64,000 bases of DNA from positions 124,001 through 188,000 of the forward strand of contig NZ_BKZV01000007.1 in assembly GCF_008974285.1 (NCBI RefSeq). Reading direction: 5' to 3'. The translations under genes and the position numbers were made by a program. Below, one piece after another: positions 50,209 through 60,151 of this stretch; the first letter of the stretch is position 1; every line of letters begins with the position of its first letter. The notes under the pieces were generated by a model. The model saw only the letters and a list, made by a program, of their open reading frames with translations, was not told where the DNA came from and ran no database searches. This DNA is from Thermogemmatispora aurantia (lineage in GTDB: Bacteria; Chloroflexota; Ktedonobacteria; Ktedonobacterales; Ktedonobacteraceae).

Positions 50209-53200
50209 TCACTCAGCCGCTGCGGGTGTATCGACATTGCTGTCGGGTAGAGCCTGGCTGCTGGAGCCGAGTTCAGTGGGTGGTGAAGAAACCAGCAAGC
50301 GTGGGCGGGAGCGGCGTGGACGCTCACCGGGTTTAGGCTCCAGGACCGGATAACTCTCCAGCAGGCGCAGCGCCTCAGCGACAGCACGCTCCAGCTGTGG
50401 ATCGCGCTGGCTAGCGTAGTCCTGGGGAGCGATATCCACCTCGATATCGGGATCGGTGCCGTAATTCTCGACATTCCAACCGACGTCTTTGAACCAGAAC
50501 GCAAACTCCGGCTGTGTCGTCCGTGTCCCATCGACCAAGCGATGGCGGGGGCTGATACCAATCACGCCGCCCCAGGTGCGTTTCCCGATCAGCGGTCCCA
50601 GGCCCATCAGCTTAAAGCAATGGCTAAAGATATCGCCGTCCGAGCCAGCCTGCTCATTGGTCAAAGCGACCATTGGGCCGCGCGGTGACTCCGGAGGATA
50701 GGGGACAGGCTGTCCCCAGCGTGGAAAATCGTAGCCGAGGCGGCGGCGCGCCAGCTTCTCCAGCAGCAGCGGTGAGACATGGCCGCCACCATTCCAGCGC
50801 ACATCGATCAACAGGGCCGGGCGATCATACTCATTCAGGTAGCTGCGATGGAACTCCGCATAACCCTCAGCTCCCATATCGGGGATATGGATATAGCCTA
50901 CGCGTCCCTCCGAGAGCTGATGCACCAGGCGTCGGTTGCTTTCGACCCAATCGCGATAGCGAGCGTAGCGCTCGCTGGCCAGAGCCTTCACGGTGATCGT
51001 GCGCACCTCGCCGGTGGCTGCGCTCTCGATCGTCAGCTGCACCTCATTATGGGCCTGATTAACTAGCAGCTCCTCGGGACTGCGCTGTGGCCCGACGCGC
51101 TGACCGTTGATCGCCAGTACCGCATCGCCCTCGGCCACGTTGAGCCCGGGCGAGGTCAACGGAGAAGTAGCGCGGCTATCGGAGGGATCGCCACGCACAA
51201 TGCGAGCGATGCGGTAGCGCTCGTGCTCAGCGTCGTAGAGCCAGTCGACGCCAAGGAAGCCTTGTCGATACTGCGGTCCGTGGCGATACTCCCCGCCCAT
51301 CTCATAAGCGTGAGACGTGCCCAGCTCACCCTGTAGTTCCCAGAGCAAATCGGACAGTTCTGAACGCGAAGCCACACGTTCCAGCAGGGGAGCATATTGG
51401 GCATGAATGGCTTCCCAGTCGATGCCTGACATATCCTCATCCCAGAACTGTTCGCGTTGCAGACGCCAGGCCTCATCGAACATCTGGCGCCACTCGGCAG
51501 CTGGCTGCACCGACACCTTCACGCGACCCAGATCCAGCCAACCCGTTTCACGGCTTGCCCGCTCCCCGTTCTCTCCTTTGGGAGCCTTCTCGCCGGCCTT
51601 AACCACGCGCAGGCGCTGACCGGAGCGATAGATCAGCATGCGCCCATCGCGCGCCAGCTCAAAATCATCGACGCCATCGATCAGCCACTCATACTTATGG
51701 TTCTCCAGATCGTAGCATTCGATGTGACCACGGACCGGCGGTGTCTGGCCATCAGTCTGACTGTGCAGCGCTCCCTCGACCGGAAAGCTCAGGAAGAGGG
51801 CTTTCCCCTTCATACCGCGGATCTTGCGATAGCGGCCCTCTGGCACGGGGAAGGGTAGCACCCGCTCTGTGATGCCCTCCAGATCGATAGTCATGGGGAC
51901 AGGACGGCGCTGGCTCTCTTCGCCGTTCTCCTCCTCGCCCTCCTCCTTGGAGTCTCCTCTGGGCGCGCCCTCGGTTCCCGTGGGGCCAGCCCGCTTCTCC
52001 TCTTTCTCGCGCCCATTCGGCTGTGGCGCCCGTGGCTCCGGCACAAATGGCGAGCGCTGGTCACGGCGCAGCATAATAGCGTAGGGCTTCACTCCGCGTG
52101 GAAAATTCAAATCGAACTGCAGAGCATCGTAGACTGGATTGAAGATGCGGTACCCCAGGAAGTAGAGAAACTTCCCCTCGGGATCAAAGGAGGGCGCCAC
52201 GTCATGTAGCACTGGACGCGTAGCCAGGGCCAGTTCGCCACTCTCCAAATTGCAGAGTTTGATGGCCGTTTGCTGGGCGCTGGAAGGAAAGCTGTAGGCT
52301 AACCAGCGCCCATCGGGTGACCAGGCCACATGTTCGATCTGACCGAACGGGCTGCGATCGAGCAGACGGGCACGACCCTCGACCAGATCGACCACTAGCA
52401 GCTCATTGCGGTGGTTCGAGATTGCCACCTCGTCGGCGACCGGCGAGACCTCGACGGTCAGTGCACGCCCAAACTCAATCTCGGCGTAGAGACGAGGCTC
52501 AGCAGCGTCCTCGGGATCAAAGACCACCAGCGCTTCGCGTCCGATGGCATCGCAAACTGCTACCAGGCGCCGCCCATCGTTGAGCCATTGCAAGAAGCGA
52601 TAGCGCACACCATCAGGCTCGCCGTACTGAATGACCGGTCCTTCCCAGTTGCCGAAAGAGAACGCCTTGCCACGGGTTGTCACCGCTATCATATGCCCCT
52701 GGGGATGGAGGGCATAGGTATCGAGATAGTGAGCCGCTGACACAAACTTACGATTGCGCTGTGTACGCTGGCTTGGGAGCAGCACCTCCAGGCGGCGTGT
52801 CTGGTTGCTCTCGGGATCGAACAGATACAGATCGGCTCCGGCATGATAGACCAGGCGCTCGCCATCGCTAGCGAGATTACGCGCGTAGAAATCCTCGTGG
52901 TGCGTGTGACGACGCAGGTCCTCCCCTTCGGGAGTGCATGAATAGACGTTACTGATTCCCTCGTGATCGGAAAGGAAGTAAATGCGCTCGCCCACCCAAC
53001 AGGGAGAGCTGATGTTCCCGTTGATGCGCAACAGACGTTCGAAGTGCCCGCTCCCTTCGCGGTCGCACCACAGATGGCCGACGGTGCCACCGCGATAGCG
53101 CTTCCAATAAGCTGCCTCGCGGATGTTGCGACCGAGAACGATGCCGCCACGAGGACCGAAAGAGATCTCATTAGCGGCGCCGTAAGGAAGCTGGCGCGGT

Positions 53201-53577
53201 AGACCGCCGGCGGGACTGACAGCGTAGAGCACTTCATAGTGCAGGCTCATTTGACCGGCGCTGCTGGCATAGAGGATGGCGTCGCCCGTTGGAGTCCAGC
53301 CCAGGACCTTACAGGAGGCGGCTTGATACGTCAGGCGGCGGGCTGGTCCCCCTGCCGCTGGCATCAGAAAGACCTCGCTGGGACCTTCCTCGTGACCAAC
53401 AAAAGCAAGCTGGGTGCCATCGGGAGAAAAATGCGGGTGGCTGATCGCGCCCATGCCTGCCGTCAGGCGTTCGGCGCGTCCACCCTCGCTCGAAACGAGC
53501 CACAGGTCGTCCTCGGCCACAAAGACAATCTGATCGTGGTAGATCGTAGGGAAGCGCACATATCCCTGGGAAGGCAT
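50209..53577 (-). CDS. Tricorn protease homologue (S41 family)
   Basis: A 1122-residue serine peptidase that, by analogy with archaeal tricorn, degrades oligopeptides released by larger proteases. Residues about 1-600 hold two beta-propellers with repeated HPHFSPDGTQLAF-type and AWSPDGRWLAYS-type blades. A charged low-complexity insert (Glu/Gly/Pro-rich) lies near 530-570. The C-terminal half has a tricorn core, a PDZ domain (VAEGDAVLAINGQRV) and the S41 catalytic region with RWNGGGHVSP and NEQAGSDGDIF, whose serine is the nucleophile. The start MPSQGYVRF at 53577 has AAAGGAG five bases upstream. No signal peptide, so cytoplasmic. Confidence 0.9.
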   Translation of the reverse strand: MPSQGYVRFPTIYHDQIVFVAEDDLWLVSSEGGRAERLTAGMGAISHPHFSPDGTQLAFVGHEEGPSEVFLMPAAGGPARRLTYQAASCKVLGWTPTGDAILYASSAGQMSLHYEVLYAVSPAGGLPRQLPYGAANEISFGPRGGIVLGRNIREAAYWKRYRGGTVGHLWCDREGSGHFERLLRINGNISSPCWVGERIYFLSDHEGISNVYSCTPEGEDLRRHTHHEDFYARNLASDGERLVYHAGADLYLFDPESNQTRRLEVLLPSQRTQRNRKFVSAAHYLDTYALHPQGHMIAVTTRGKAFSFGNWEGPVIQYGEPDGVRYRFLQWLNDGRRLVAVCDAIGREALVVFDPEDAAEPRLYAEIEFGRALTVEVSPVADEVAISNHRNELLVVDLVEGRARLLDRSPFGQIEHVAWSPDGRWLAYSFPSSAQQTAIKLCNLESGELALATRPVLHDVAPSFDPEGKFLYFLGYRIFNPVYDALQFDLNFPRGVKPYAIMLRRDQRSPFVPEPRAPQPNGREKEEKRAGPTGTEGAPRGDSKEEGEEENGEESQRRPVPMTIDLEGITERVLPFPVPEGRYRKIRGMKGKALFLSFPVEGALHSQTDGQTPPVRGHIECYDLENHKYEWLIDGVDDFELARDGRMLIYRSGQRLRVVKAGEKAPKGENGERASRETGWLDLGRVKVSVQPAAEWRQMFDEAWRLQREQFWDEDMSGIDWEAIHAQYAPLLERVASRSELSDLLWELQGELGTSHAYEMGGEYRHGPQYRQGFLGVDWLYDAEHERYRIARIVRGDPSDSRATSPLTSPGLNVAEGDAVLAINGQRVGPQRSPEELLVNQAHNEVQLTIESAATGEVRTITVKALASERYARYRDWVESNRRLVHQLSEGRVGYIHIPDMGAEGYAEFHRSYLNEYDRPALLIDVRWNGGGHVSPLLLEKLARRRLGYDFPRWGQPVPYPPESPRGPMVALTNEQAGSDGDIFSHCFKLMGLGPLIGKRTWGGVIGISPRHRLVDGTRTTQPEFAFWFKDVGWNVENYGTDPDIEVDIAPQDYASQRDPQLERAVAEALRLLESYPVLEPKPGERPRRSRPRLLVSSPPTELGSSSQALPDSNVDTPAAAE

Positions 53578-53660
53578 ATTCTCTCCTTTAGTTGGGTCAG
53601 GAATCAATCGCTGCTGAGTCCTCTGTATGGCAAAAGAATGGCGTCTAGCGCCTTGGCCAT

Positions 53661-53696
53661 ATTATATGAGATGAGCTATACTACTGTGCAGTAGTA
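53661..53696 (-). promoter_or_regulatory. Tricorn-gene promoter with palindrome over the -35 region
   Basis: On the minus strand TATAAT (53666-53661) is 84 bases before the start. The 18-base palindrome TACTACTGtgCAGTAGTA is at 53679-53696 and covers the place where the -35 box would be. The -35 itself is poor, which fits a regulated promoter. Confidence 0.5.
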
Positions 53697-54021
53697 GAGA
53701 GACTCTAGTGAAGCTACTAGGAGCATTCTAGCATAGATTGCTTCAATTGTCGAGTTTTAGCTGAGTGACGAATGACCGTGGGTGGTCAGCAGCGCAGCCT
53801 CAGGCTGGGCAGAGGAAGCGAATGGGCGGGCGTCTTGTGGGGAGCATAGCTTGTGTGCGGGGAGAAGCTCGTGTGGGTGATAGGGGCGCTAGAAGAAAAC
53901 CGGCGGCAACCTGCGCAGGCTTGCTCTTGCCAGAGTGGAGGAAACATGTTAATCTCAGCGTAACAATGCACACCATCACCACCGGGGCAGGCATCCATCA
54001 CAGATCCACAGAGGAGAGTGT
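53697..54021. other. Divergent intergenic region, tricorn gene and FKBP gene
   Basis: No gene or strong structure is visible. It should contain the FKBP promoter. Confidence 0.3.
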
Positions 54022-54741
54022 ATGACGCAGACAGCACAGGGGAAAAAAGGAGGTTCGCAGAGACAGCGCCGTCCGGGGCAGCGCCAACAAGAGCGAATCA
54101 GAAGGCAGGTGCGGCGTCGGAGGCGTCAACAGCTCATTATCACCAGCACTGTGACTCTTGTCATCATTGCCCTGGCCGTGCTGGGCTTTTGGCAGTATCA
54201 GCGTGTCAGTGCTCAGCAGGCCGTCTCACACGAGGCCACAGCGACCGCCGTCAGCAAGGCTCATGCCAACGCTACGGCGACGGCGCTGGCGCGCAACTGC
54301 TTCATCGATAGCAGTGCTTCTATGCAGGTGCCCTCGATTTACAGCGCCACGGCTACCCCGACAGCGGGGCCGGCGACCTCGCCAGCGGTCAATGGAACGC
54401 CAGTGGTCAAGAGCGATGGACTCAAGTATTTTGACATCCGCACGGGCAGCGGTACAGCGGCTAAGAACGGTTCTACCCTGGAGGTGGAATACGTCGGCTG
54501 GCTGGCCAATACCTGCAAGAAGTTCGATAGTTCCTATGATCGCAACGGTCAGCCGTTCTCGTTCACGCTGGGCAAGGGCCAGGTCATTAAAGGCTGGGAT
54601 GAGGGTCTGGTTGGGGTCAAGCCGGGGACGATTCGTCGCCTCTACATTCCGGCGAAGCTCGGCTACGGCAATCAGGCGCAAGGCTCGATCCCGGCTAACT
54701 CGGACCTGATCTTCGATGTCATCGTGCTCAGTGTGAAGTAG
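54022..54741 (+). CDS. Membrane-anchored FKBP-type peptidyl-prolyl isomerase
   Basis: A 239-residue isomerase. The N terminus is extremely basic (QRQQERIRRQVRRRRRQQ near residues 20-37), then one span at about 39-60, then an Ala/Thr-rich linker to about residue 125. The FKBP domain fills the rest: LEVEYVGWL, FDSSYDRNGQPFSFTLGKGQVIKGWDEGL read by position, GTIRRLYIPAKLGYG and NSDLIFDVIVLSV, with the conserved aromatic and aspartate residues of the proline-binding pocket. The domain faces outside and probably helps exported proteins fold. GGAG is five bases before the ATG. Confidence 0.92.
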   Translation: MTQTAQGKKGGSQRQRRPGQRQQERIRRQVRRRRRQQLIITSTVTLVIIALAVLGFWQYQRVSAQQAVSHEATATAVSKAHANATATALARNCFIDSSASMQVPSIYSATATPTAGPATSPAVNGTPVVKSDGLKYFDIRTGSGTAAKNGSTLEVEYVGWLANTCKKFDSSYDRNGQPFSFTLGKGQVIKGWDEGLVGVKPGTIRRLYIPAKLGYGNQAQGSIPANSDLIFDVIVLSVK

Positions 54742-54833
54742 CCTGAGCAGCCTCGCCGGCTGGCCGCTGGCAAGCTGCCGCGGTCAGCCTTAACAAACAC
54801 GGTAGTGCGGCGCAAGCCACTGAGGGATGGGAA

Positions 54834-55442
54834 ATGATGGATGAAACAGAGCTGCTGGCGCTCTTTGAGCGTCTGGGAGTTGTCTCGAAAGGGCACTTTG
54901 TGCTGACCTCGGGTCGGCACAGTGACGAGTACTGGGAGAAGTTCCGCCTGTTGGAGTGGCCACGGGTCACGGAGCGCCTCTGCGCCGAGATGGTGGCTCA
55001 CTATGCTCTCGAAGAGATCGAGGCCGTGGCTGGTCCCACCACTGGTGGGGCGTTATTGGCCCAGGAGGTAGCGCGTCAGCTTGGGACGCGCTGCCTGGTG
55101 GTAGAGCCGGCTACCGGTGGTGGGCGTGAGCTGCGCCGTGGCTTTAGCCTGCGGCAAGGCGAGCGCGTCTTAGTGGTTGACGATGTCCTGACGACAGGGC
55201 TGTCGCTACAAGAGACGCTGCAGGCCCTGCTGGTCTATGAGCCGACGGTCGTTGGCATTGCAGTCCTGCTGGATCGTAGTGGCGGCGTGGCGGCAAAGCA
55301 GTTGCCTGTTCCTTGCCAGGCGCTCCTGACAGTGACGGCACGGACCTATGAGCCAGGTGCCTGTCCTCTCTGCGCTCAGGGGCTGCCGTTGACGAAGCCT
55401 GGTAGCCGTGGCCTGCACGCTCCTGGAGGGAGATCATCATGA
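54834..55442 (+). CDS. pyrE: Orotate phosphoribosyltransferase
   Basis: Joins orotate to PRPP to give orotidine monophosphate in pyrimidine synthesis. The 202-residue protein has FVLTSGRHSDEYWEKF near residue 25, GPTTGGALLAQEVA for orotate and phosphate contacts, and the PRPP loop VLVVDDVLTTGLS near residue 107. The catalytic Lys-rich loop is partly changed (ATGGGRELRRGF). A C-terminal extension carries CPLCAQGLPL. Two adjacent ATG codons at 54834 and 54837 are both possible. The stop overlaps the pyrF start by four bases. Confidence 0.92.
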   Translation: MMDETELLALFERLGVVSKGHFVLTSGRHSDEYWEKFRLLEWPRVTERLCAEMVAHYALEEIEAVAGPTTGGALLAQEVARQLGTRCLVVEPATGGGRELRRGFSLRQGERVLVVDDVLTTGLSLQETLQALLVYEPTVVGIAVLLDRSGGVAAKQLPVPCQALLTVTARTYEPGACPLCAQGLPLTKPGSRGLHAPGGRSS

Positions 55443-56287
55443 GCGGGCCGAGCTTTCTGGAGAAGTGGCAGCAGGCGAGCAGCGAACGCCAGAGTCTATT
55501 ATGCGTTGGGCTTGATCCCGAGCTGGATCGCTTGCCGGCACCGCTGCGAGGGAGAGGCCCGGAGGCGCTGGTACGTTTCTGCCGTGAGATCGTAGAGGCG
55601 ACTTTACCTTATGCCTGTGCCTACAAGCCGAACCTGGCTTTTTTTGAGGCGTTGGGACCGCAGGGGTGGTCGCTGCTGCGCGAGGTACTGGCGGCCATTC
55701 CGCCGCAGGTGCCGGTGATTGCCGATGCCAAACGCGGTGATATCGGGCACACGGCCCGCGCCTATGCTACGGCCATTTTCGAGCAGCTTGGCTGCGATGC
55801 CGTGACGGTGCAGCCCTATCTTGGCTACGATGGCGTGCAGCCCTTTCTGGCCTATCATGAGAAGCTGGCCTTTGTGCTCTGCCGCACTTCGAATCCAGGG
55901 GCCGGTGATTTTCAAGATCTGCTGGTGCAGTCCGCCTCTGGTGAGGCGCAGGCCAGGCCGCTCTATCTGGCGGTAGCGGAGCGTGTGCGTCAGTGGCAAG
56001 AACGTCATGGCAATTGTGGGCTGGTGGCTGGGGCAACCTATCCGCGCGAGCTGGCGGCCATTCGAGAGCGCTGCCCGACCTTGCCGCTGCTGGTGCCCGG
56101 AGTGGGAGCCCAGGGAGGCGAACTAGAGGCGGCGGTACGAGCCGGCCTGGATGAGCATGGTGGGGGGATGCTGATTGCAGTCTCGCGGGCTATTCTCTAT
56201 GCTGATGGAGGAAGCGACTACGCGCTGGCAGCGGGCGAGGCGGCGCGGCGTCTGCGTGCTGCGATTAACCAGGCAAGAGGGAGCTAG
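55439..56287 (+). CDS. pyrF: Orotidine 5'-phosphate decarboxylase (type 2)
   Basis: Decarboxylates OMP to UMP. The 282-residue length and LLCVGLDPELDRLP near the N terminus place it in the longer type 2 group. The catalytic signature VIADAKRGDIGHTA carries the Asp-Lys-Asp set. NPGAGDFQDLL, GLVAGATYP and LVPGVGAQGG complete the barrel. The ATG overlaps pyrE's stop (ATGA), and pyrD begins at the base after its stop codon, so the three genes form a tight operon. Confidence 0.95.
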   Translation: MSGPSFLEKWQQASSERQSLLCVGLDPELDRLPAPLRGRGPEALVRFCREIVEATLPYACAYKPNLAFFEALGPQGWSLLREVLAAIPPQVPVIADAKRGDIGHTARAYATAIFEQLGCDAVTVQPYLGYDGVQPFLAYHEKLAFVLCRTSNPGAGDFQDLLVQSASGEAQARPLYLAVAERVRQWQERHGNCGLVAGATYPRELAAIRERCPTLPLLVPGVGAQGGELEAAVRAGLDEHGGGMLIAVSRAILYADGGSDYALAAGEAARRLRAAINQARGS

Positions 56288-57226
56288 ATGCGGCTCACGG
56301 TCGAACTGGCGGCGGGACGCAAGAGCAGTCTGCTGCTGCGTAATCCGGTGATGTTAGCTGCCGGAACCTGTGGTTACGGCCTGGAGTATGCCAGGATTGC
56401 TGAGATCGAGCGCCTGGGGGCCATTGTCAGTAAGGGAACGACCTTGCGCCCGCGACGGGGCAACGCGCAGCCACGCACGCGCGAGGTCGCGGCGGGCTTG
56501 CTCAATGCCATTGGACTACAGAATCCTGGTATTGAGACCGTGATTCGTCGATATGCCCCAATTTGGTCCACCTGGCAGACGCCGGTGATTGTCAACATTG
56601 CGGGCGAGACGGTTGAGGAGTTTGCCGAGCTGGCGCAGCGGCTGGAGGGGGTGCCGGGGGTGGCGGGTATTGAGGTCAATGTTTCTTGCCCTAATGTGCG
56701 TGCCGGGGGCCGTGTCTTCGGCGAGAGTCCTGAAGCGGTGGCCGCGGTCACGGCGGCAGTCCGTCAGAGCACGACCTTACCCGTGATTGTCAAGCTCTCG
56801 CCTAATACTGGCGATGCGCGTCCGACCGCTCTGGCGGCGGCTGAGGCTGGGGCCGATGCGGTTTCTTTGATCAATACGCTGACAGGAATGGACATCGATC
56901 TCGAGGCCCGTCGCCCATTGCCGGCCCACGGAACCGGCGGGCTGTCCGGGCCAGCCATCAGACCGCTGGCTTTGCGCATGGTCTACGAGGTGGCCTGTGA
57001 GTTACGCGAGCGGCAGCCGGGGGTGGCAGTCATTGGCATCGGCGGGATTACGTCAGCCTCGGACGCGCTGGCTTTCATCATGGCCGGGGCGGTCGCTGTG
57101 CAGATCGGCACGGCTAACTTTGTGAATCCGCGTACAGGCGTGCTCGTGCTGGAAGGGATTGAGGCTTTTATGCGAGCGCACGGCATCGAGAATATTGCCG
57201 AACTGGTTGGGGCCGCCCTCCCGTAA
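56288..57226 (+). CDS. pyrD: Dihydroorotate dehydrogenase (class 1B type)
   Basis: Oxidises dihydroorotate to orotate with FMN. The 312-residue protein has VMLAAGTCGYGLEY at the start, SKGTTLRPRRGN (FMN contacts), EVNVSCPNVRAGG with the catalytic cysteine of class 1 enzymes, IVKLSPN, INTLTGMDID and the phosphate-binding IGIGGITSASD and AVQIGTANF. The catalytic Cys and overall layout fit class 1B, which normally pairs with the PyrK flavin/iron-sulfur subunit. No pyrK is in this operon, so it may lie elsewhere. Confidence 0.93.
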   Translation: MRLTVELAAGRKSSLLLRNPVMLAAGTCGYGLEYARIAEIERLGAIVSKGTTLRPRRGNAQPRTREVAAGLLNAIGLQNPGIETVIRRYAPIWSTWQTPVIVNIAGETVEEFAELAQRLEGVPGVAGIEVNVSCPNVRAGGRVFGESPEAVAAVTAAVRQSTTLPVIVKLSPNTGDARPTALAAAEAGADAVSLINTLTGMDIDLEARRPLPAHGTGGLSGPAIRPLALRMVYEVACELRERQPGVAVIGIGGITSASDALAFIMAGAVAVQIGTANFVNPRTGVLVLEGIEAFMRAHGIENIAELVGAALP

Positions 57227-57430
57227 GTCCTGCTCTGCCGAGCTGAGCAAGCTAGAGTGGGGCGGCGCTCCTTCTTTATGGAGAGCTGAGCGAGCTGGCG
57301 TCTGCTCTCCCGCCGTATCTTTGGGCTGTTCCAGCTTCTTGGATGCCGTCGAGGGTCAAGGAGCTGGCACTTTTTTGGGGAGGGATAGGACCGGCGGGAA
57401 GAGCGGCAAGGCCAGGGTCAGGGCGAACGC

Positions 57431-58657
57431 TCAAGAGCGTGCGCGCTGTTGGAGCAGGTGCCAGCAGGCCTCGGCAATCATCCAGTCTTCCTGTGTCTGC
57501 ACGACCAGCACGCGCACGGCTGAGTGAGGACTGGCGATGTCGGCGTCGCCACCCGGGTCGGCGTTACGAGTGGGGTCAATGGCGAGGCCGAGGAAGCCCA
57601 GCGTTTCGCAGGCGGCGGCGCGTACTTCGGGGGCGTGTTCGCCGATGCCGCCAGTGAAGATCAGGGCGTCGACGCCGCCCAGGACGGCCAGCATGGCGCC
57701 GATCTGCAGGCGCAGGCGATGGATGAAGGTGTTGAAGGCCAGCCTGGCCCGCCGATTCCCTTCGGCGCGTGCCTGCAGAATGGTGCGCATGTCTCCCGAG
57801 AGACCAGAGATGCCCAATAGGCCCGATTCACGGTTGAGAATGCGGTCAAGGTCGTCTGCGCTATAGCCGCTGTGGCGCAGGAGGTAAAGGAGCAGGCCAG
57901 GATCGATGGAGCCGGAGCGCGTGCCCATCATCAGCCCTTCCATTGGGGTGAAGCCCATTGTGGTTTCGATGCTTTCGCCTCCCAGAATGGCGGCCAGCGA
58001 GCAGCCGTTACCCAGGTGGCAGGTGATAAGGCGCAGGCTGGCGAGGTCGCGCCCCAGGAGCTGGGCGGCCCGGCGCGCGCAGTATTGGTGGCTGAGACCG
58101 TGGAAGCCGTAGCGGCGCAGGCCCTGGGCGAACCATTCGTAGGGTCCAGGGTAGATTTGGGCTGGTAACGGCATGTGGCTGTGGAAGGCGGTGTCGAAGA
58201 CGGCGATCTGCCTCGCCTGGGGAAAAGCTTCTTCGACGGCGGCCATTGCTTCGAGGCTGGCGCGGTTGTGGGAAGGGGCCAGTACCTGCAGGCGCTCGAT
58301 GGTGGCTTTCAGTTCTGGGGTGATCAGCGCTGGCTCGCTATAGTGCGCGCCGCCGTGGACGACGCGATGCCCTACGACTCCGATCTCTTCGCCCCGGTCG
58401 ATGCTGTGTGTTGCGCCGTGGCTGAGGCTGTGCAGGATGTGTTTGAGGACCGCAGGCCGCTCACTGGTAGGAAGGGTCTCGCGCTCTTCTTGCCCGCTGG
58501 CGCTGCGAATGACCAGTTCGGTTTTGCCCGGCTCGTGCGACCAGTCGGCGCTGGCTTCCCATATGGGTGGTGGTGCCTCTGCTGGTAAAGGGGCCTGCAC
58601 TTCGTATAGTCTGGTCTTTTGGCTGCTTGAACCGGCGTTGAAGACGAGGATTTTCAT
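57431..58657 (-). CDS. ackA: Acetate kinase
   Basis: Interconverts acetyl phosphate plus ADP with acetate plus ATP. The ATG at 58657 (408 residues) opens MKILVFNAGSSSQKTRLYEV, which holds the Asn and Ser residues of the first signature; an in-frame ATG 57 bases upstream lacks family sequence. Other landmarks: HRVVHGG, VFDTAFH with the catalytic aspartate, ITCHLGNGCSLAAI and TTMGFTPMEGLMMGTRSG (ATP and acetate sites), FTGGIGEHAPEVR and the C-terminal TQEDWMIA. The usual partner pta is not next to it. It converges with pyrD. Confidence 0.96.
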   Translation of the reverse strand: MKILVFNAGSSSQKTRLYEVQAPLPAEAPPPIWEASADWSHEPGKTELVIRSASGQEERETLPTSERPAVLKHILHSLSHGATHSIDRGEEIGVVGHRVVHGGAHYSEPALITPELKATIERLQVLAPSHNRASLEAMAAVEEAFPQARQIAVFDTAFHSHMPLPAQIYPGPYEWFAQGLRRYGFHGLSHQYCARRAAQLLGRDLASLRLITCHLGNGCSLAAILGGESIETTMGFTPMEGLMMGTRSGSIDPGLLLYLLRHSGYSADDLDRILNRESGLLGISGLSGDMRTILQARAEGNRRARLAFNTFIHRLRLQIGAMLAVLGGVDALIFTGGIGEHAPEVRAAACETLGFLGLAIDPTRNADPGGDADIASPHSAVRVLVVQTQEDWMIAEACWHLLQQRARS

Positions 58658-59104
58658 GTCTTGCTCTGTCCTTTCTGCGGCTCTCTCGGACGGCGGATTG
58701 CTCGCCTGGCTCACTGTTTCTTCTTCTATTATCTGTTACGGAAGTCGACCGTGCACAGACACTGGCACATCACAAAACTGGCACCGTGGGCCAGCTGTGA
58801 GGGGCTTCCAACAAGAAGAGTCTGAGCTGGTGCCGCTGGCCGCGTGAGCCTTGCCCGGAAGGGGTAGCGGTGATAGCATGAAGCAAGTGGCCCTCTGCTG
58901 GCAACGGCCTTGCGAGTAAGGAGGGGAAGGATGGATAGCCGTAGCGAGAGTGGCGGAGAGCTGGCCAGCCAGGGTGGTGGTCGCAGGCATAGGTCTGCAT
59001 ATGCGCAGATGCATGGGTCTGTGCGCCGGGCGTATACAGGTCAGATATGCATGTATGTATCAGCGCTGATTGTCTGTGAGGAGAGGAGAAGGAGCGACGC
59101 AGCA
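58658..59104. other. Divergent intergenic region, ackA and concanavalin-like gene
   Basis: The frame of the next gene is open upstream but the translation is Arg/Gly/Ser-rich and unlikely. Around 58998-59060 there are several ATGCAT, CATATG and GCGC palindromic hexamers in a short space. No stronger feature. Confidence 0.3.
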
Positions 59105-59974
59105 ATGACAGATGCACGACAAGAGATCGATCAGGAGCAGAGTCAGCAAATCCTGCAGTCTCGACGGGCTGCTACAGATAGCGCTCAGCAAGAGGAGCGT
59201 TTCGTCTATGCAGGCTACCATAGTATCATCAGCGGCGTTGATCGGCATTGGGACTATGGGGGCTTCCCGCTGCCAGATGGTAGCTTCTGGCGCTATCGTG
59301 AGCCAAACGCGGTGGTGGTGGTCGAGGGCAATCGTCTGCGCGTGGCGGCGGTTCCGTTAACGCGCTTCCATAACGAGGTGCAGATTCTCGATAACGCCAA
59401 AAATATGTTTTTCTCGACGCGGCGCTTCACGATGCCCGAGGATGGGACCATTCTCTTCGAATGGGAGATGCGCGCCCGTGGCATCAATACGCGCCCGCAT
59501 GATCTCTACGATGGCTTTGTGTCAGCCCACCTGCTCGATTTCGCCACCGGTATGGCCTTCGATTTCTTCGTCTCTAACGATACGATTGCCACAGTCTATG
59601 CGCTCCTGCCGTTTCCAGGGGTGCCAGCGCCGCCCGATCCTGAGCCGGAGCGTGCCGTCAAGCCAAAGTACTTCTGCGACTTCAATGAGCTGCCGGTAGA
59701 GACGGTCCCCTGGCAATGGCATCGCTATGGCATCAGCTACTGCAAGGCGCGCGATGAGGTGCGCTTTTTCCTGAATGGGCAGGAGGTGGGCCGCTACAGC
59801 GAGGTACCGTGCAAGGTGGATGGCTGCATTCTGGCGCTGGGCCTGATGACGGAGAAGAGCATTGAAGACGGGCGCAGCGTTTCGTTGCATGGCCAGGGCC
59901 TGATCGGTGAGTGGGGACCGTTTACGATCACAGTGCGACACGATGGAGAGGACGGAGAGCATACCGGTCCGTAG
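59105..59974 (+). CDS. Concanavalin-like beta-sandwich protein (possibly DUF6081)
   Basis: A 289-residue soluble protein starting MTDARQEIDQEQSQQ at 59105, with GGAG about ten bases upstream. After a polar N-terminal helix the rest is strand-rich: VVVVEGNRLRVAAVP, TRFHNEVQILDNAKNMFFS, ILFEWEMRARGIN, FDFFVSNDTIATVYALLP and WHRYGISYCKARDEVRFFLNGQEVGR (given as landmarks). The last resembles the ligand-binding strand of LamG/GH16-type lectin folds. I recall such proteins as DUF6081 but cannot confirm. No signal peptide. Function unknown; carbohydrate binding is a guess from the fold. Confidence 0.65.
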   Translation: MTDARQEIDQEQSQQILQSRRAATDSAQQEERFVYAGYHSIISGVDRHWDYGGFPLPDGSFWRYREPNAVVVVEGNRLRVAAVPLTRFHNEVQILDNAKNMFFSTRRFTMPEDGTILFEWEMRARGINTRPHDLYDGFVSAHLLDFATGMAFDFFVSNDTIATVYALLPFPGVPAPPDPEPERAVKPKYFCDFNELPVETVPWQWHRYGISYCKARDEVRFFLNGQEVGRYSEVPCKVDGCILALGLMTEKSIEDGRSVSLHGQGLIGEWGPFTITVRHDGEDGEHTGP

Positions 59975-60151
59975 GGACCCGCGCCCGCTAGTCAAGCGGG
60001 CCATGCCCGGGTGCAGGGCTGCGCTGCCTGGCCACGAGGTGAGGAAAGCTGCCGACTTCTGTCCAGGACCAGGCCGGGGAGACCATAAGCGTGGGGCCTG
60101 GATGACACAGGCCCAAGGGGGTAGGTCTCTCTTTGGGACAGGCGGGACCCT

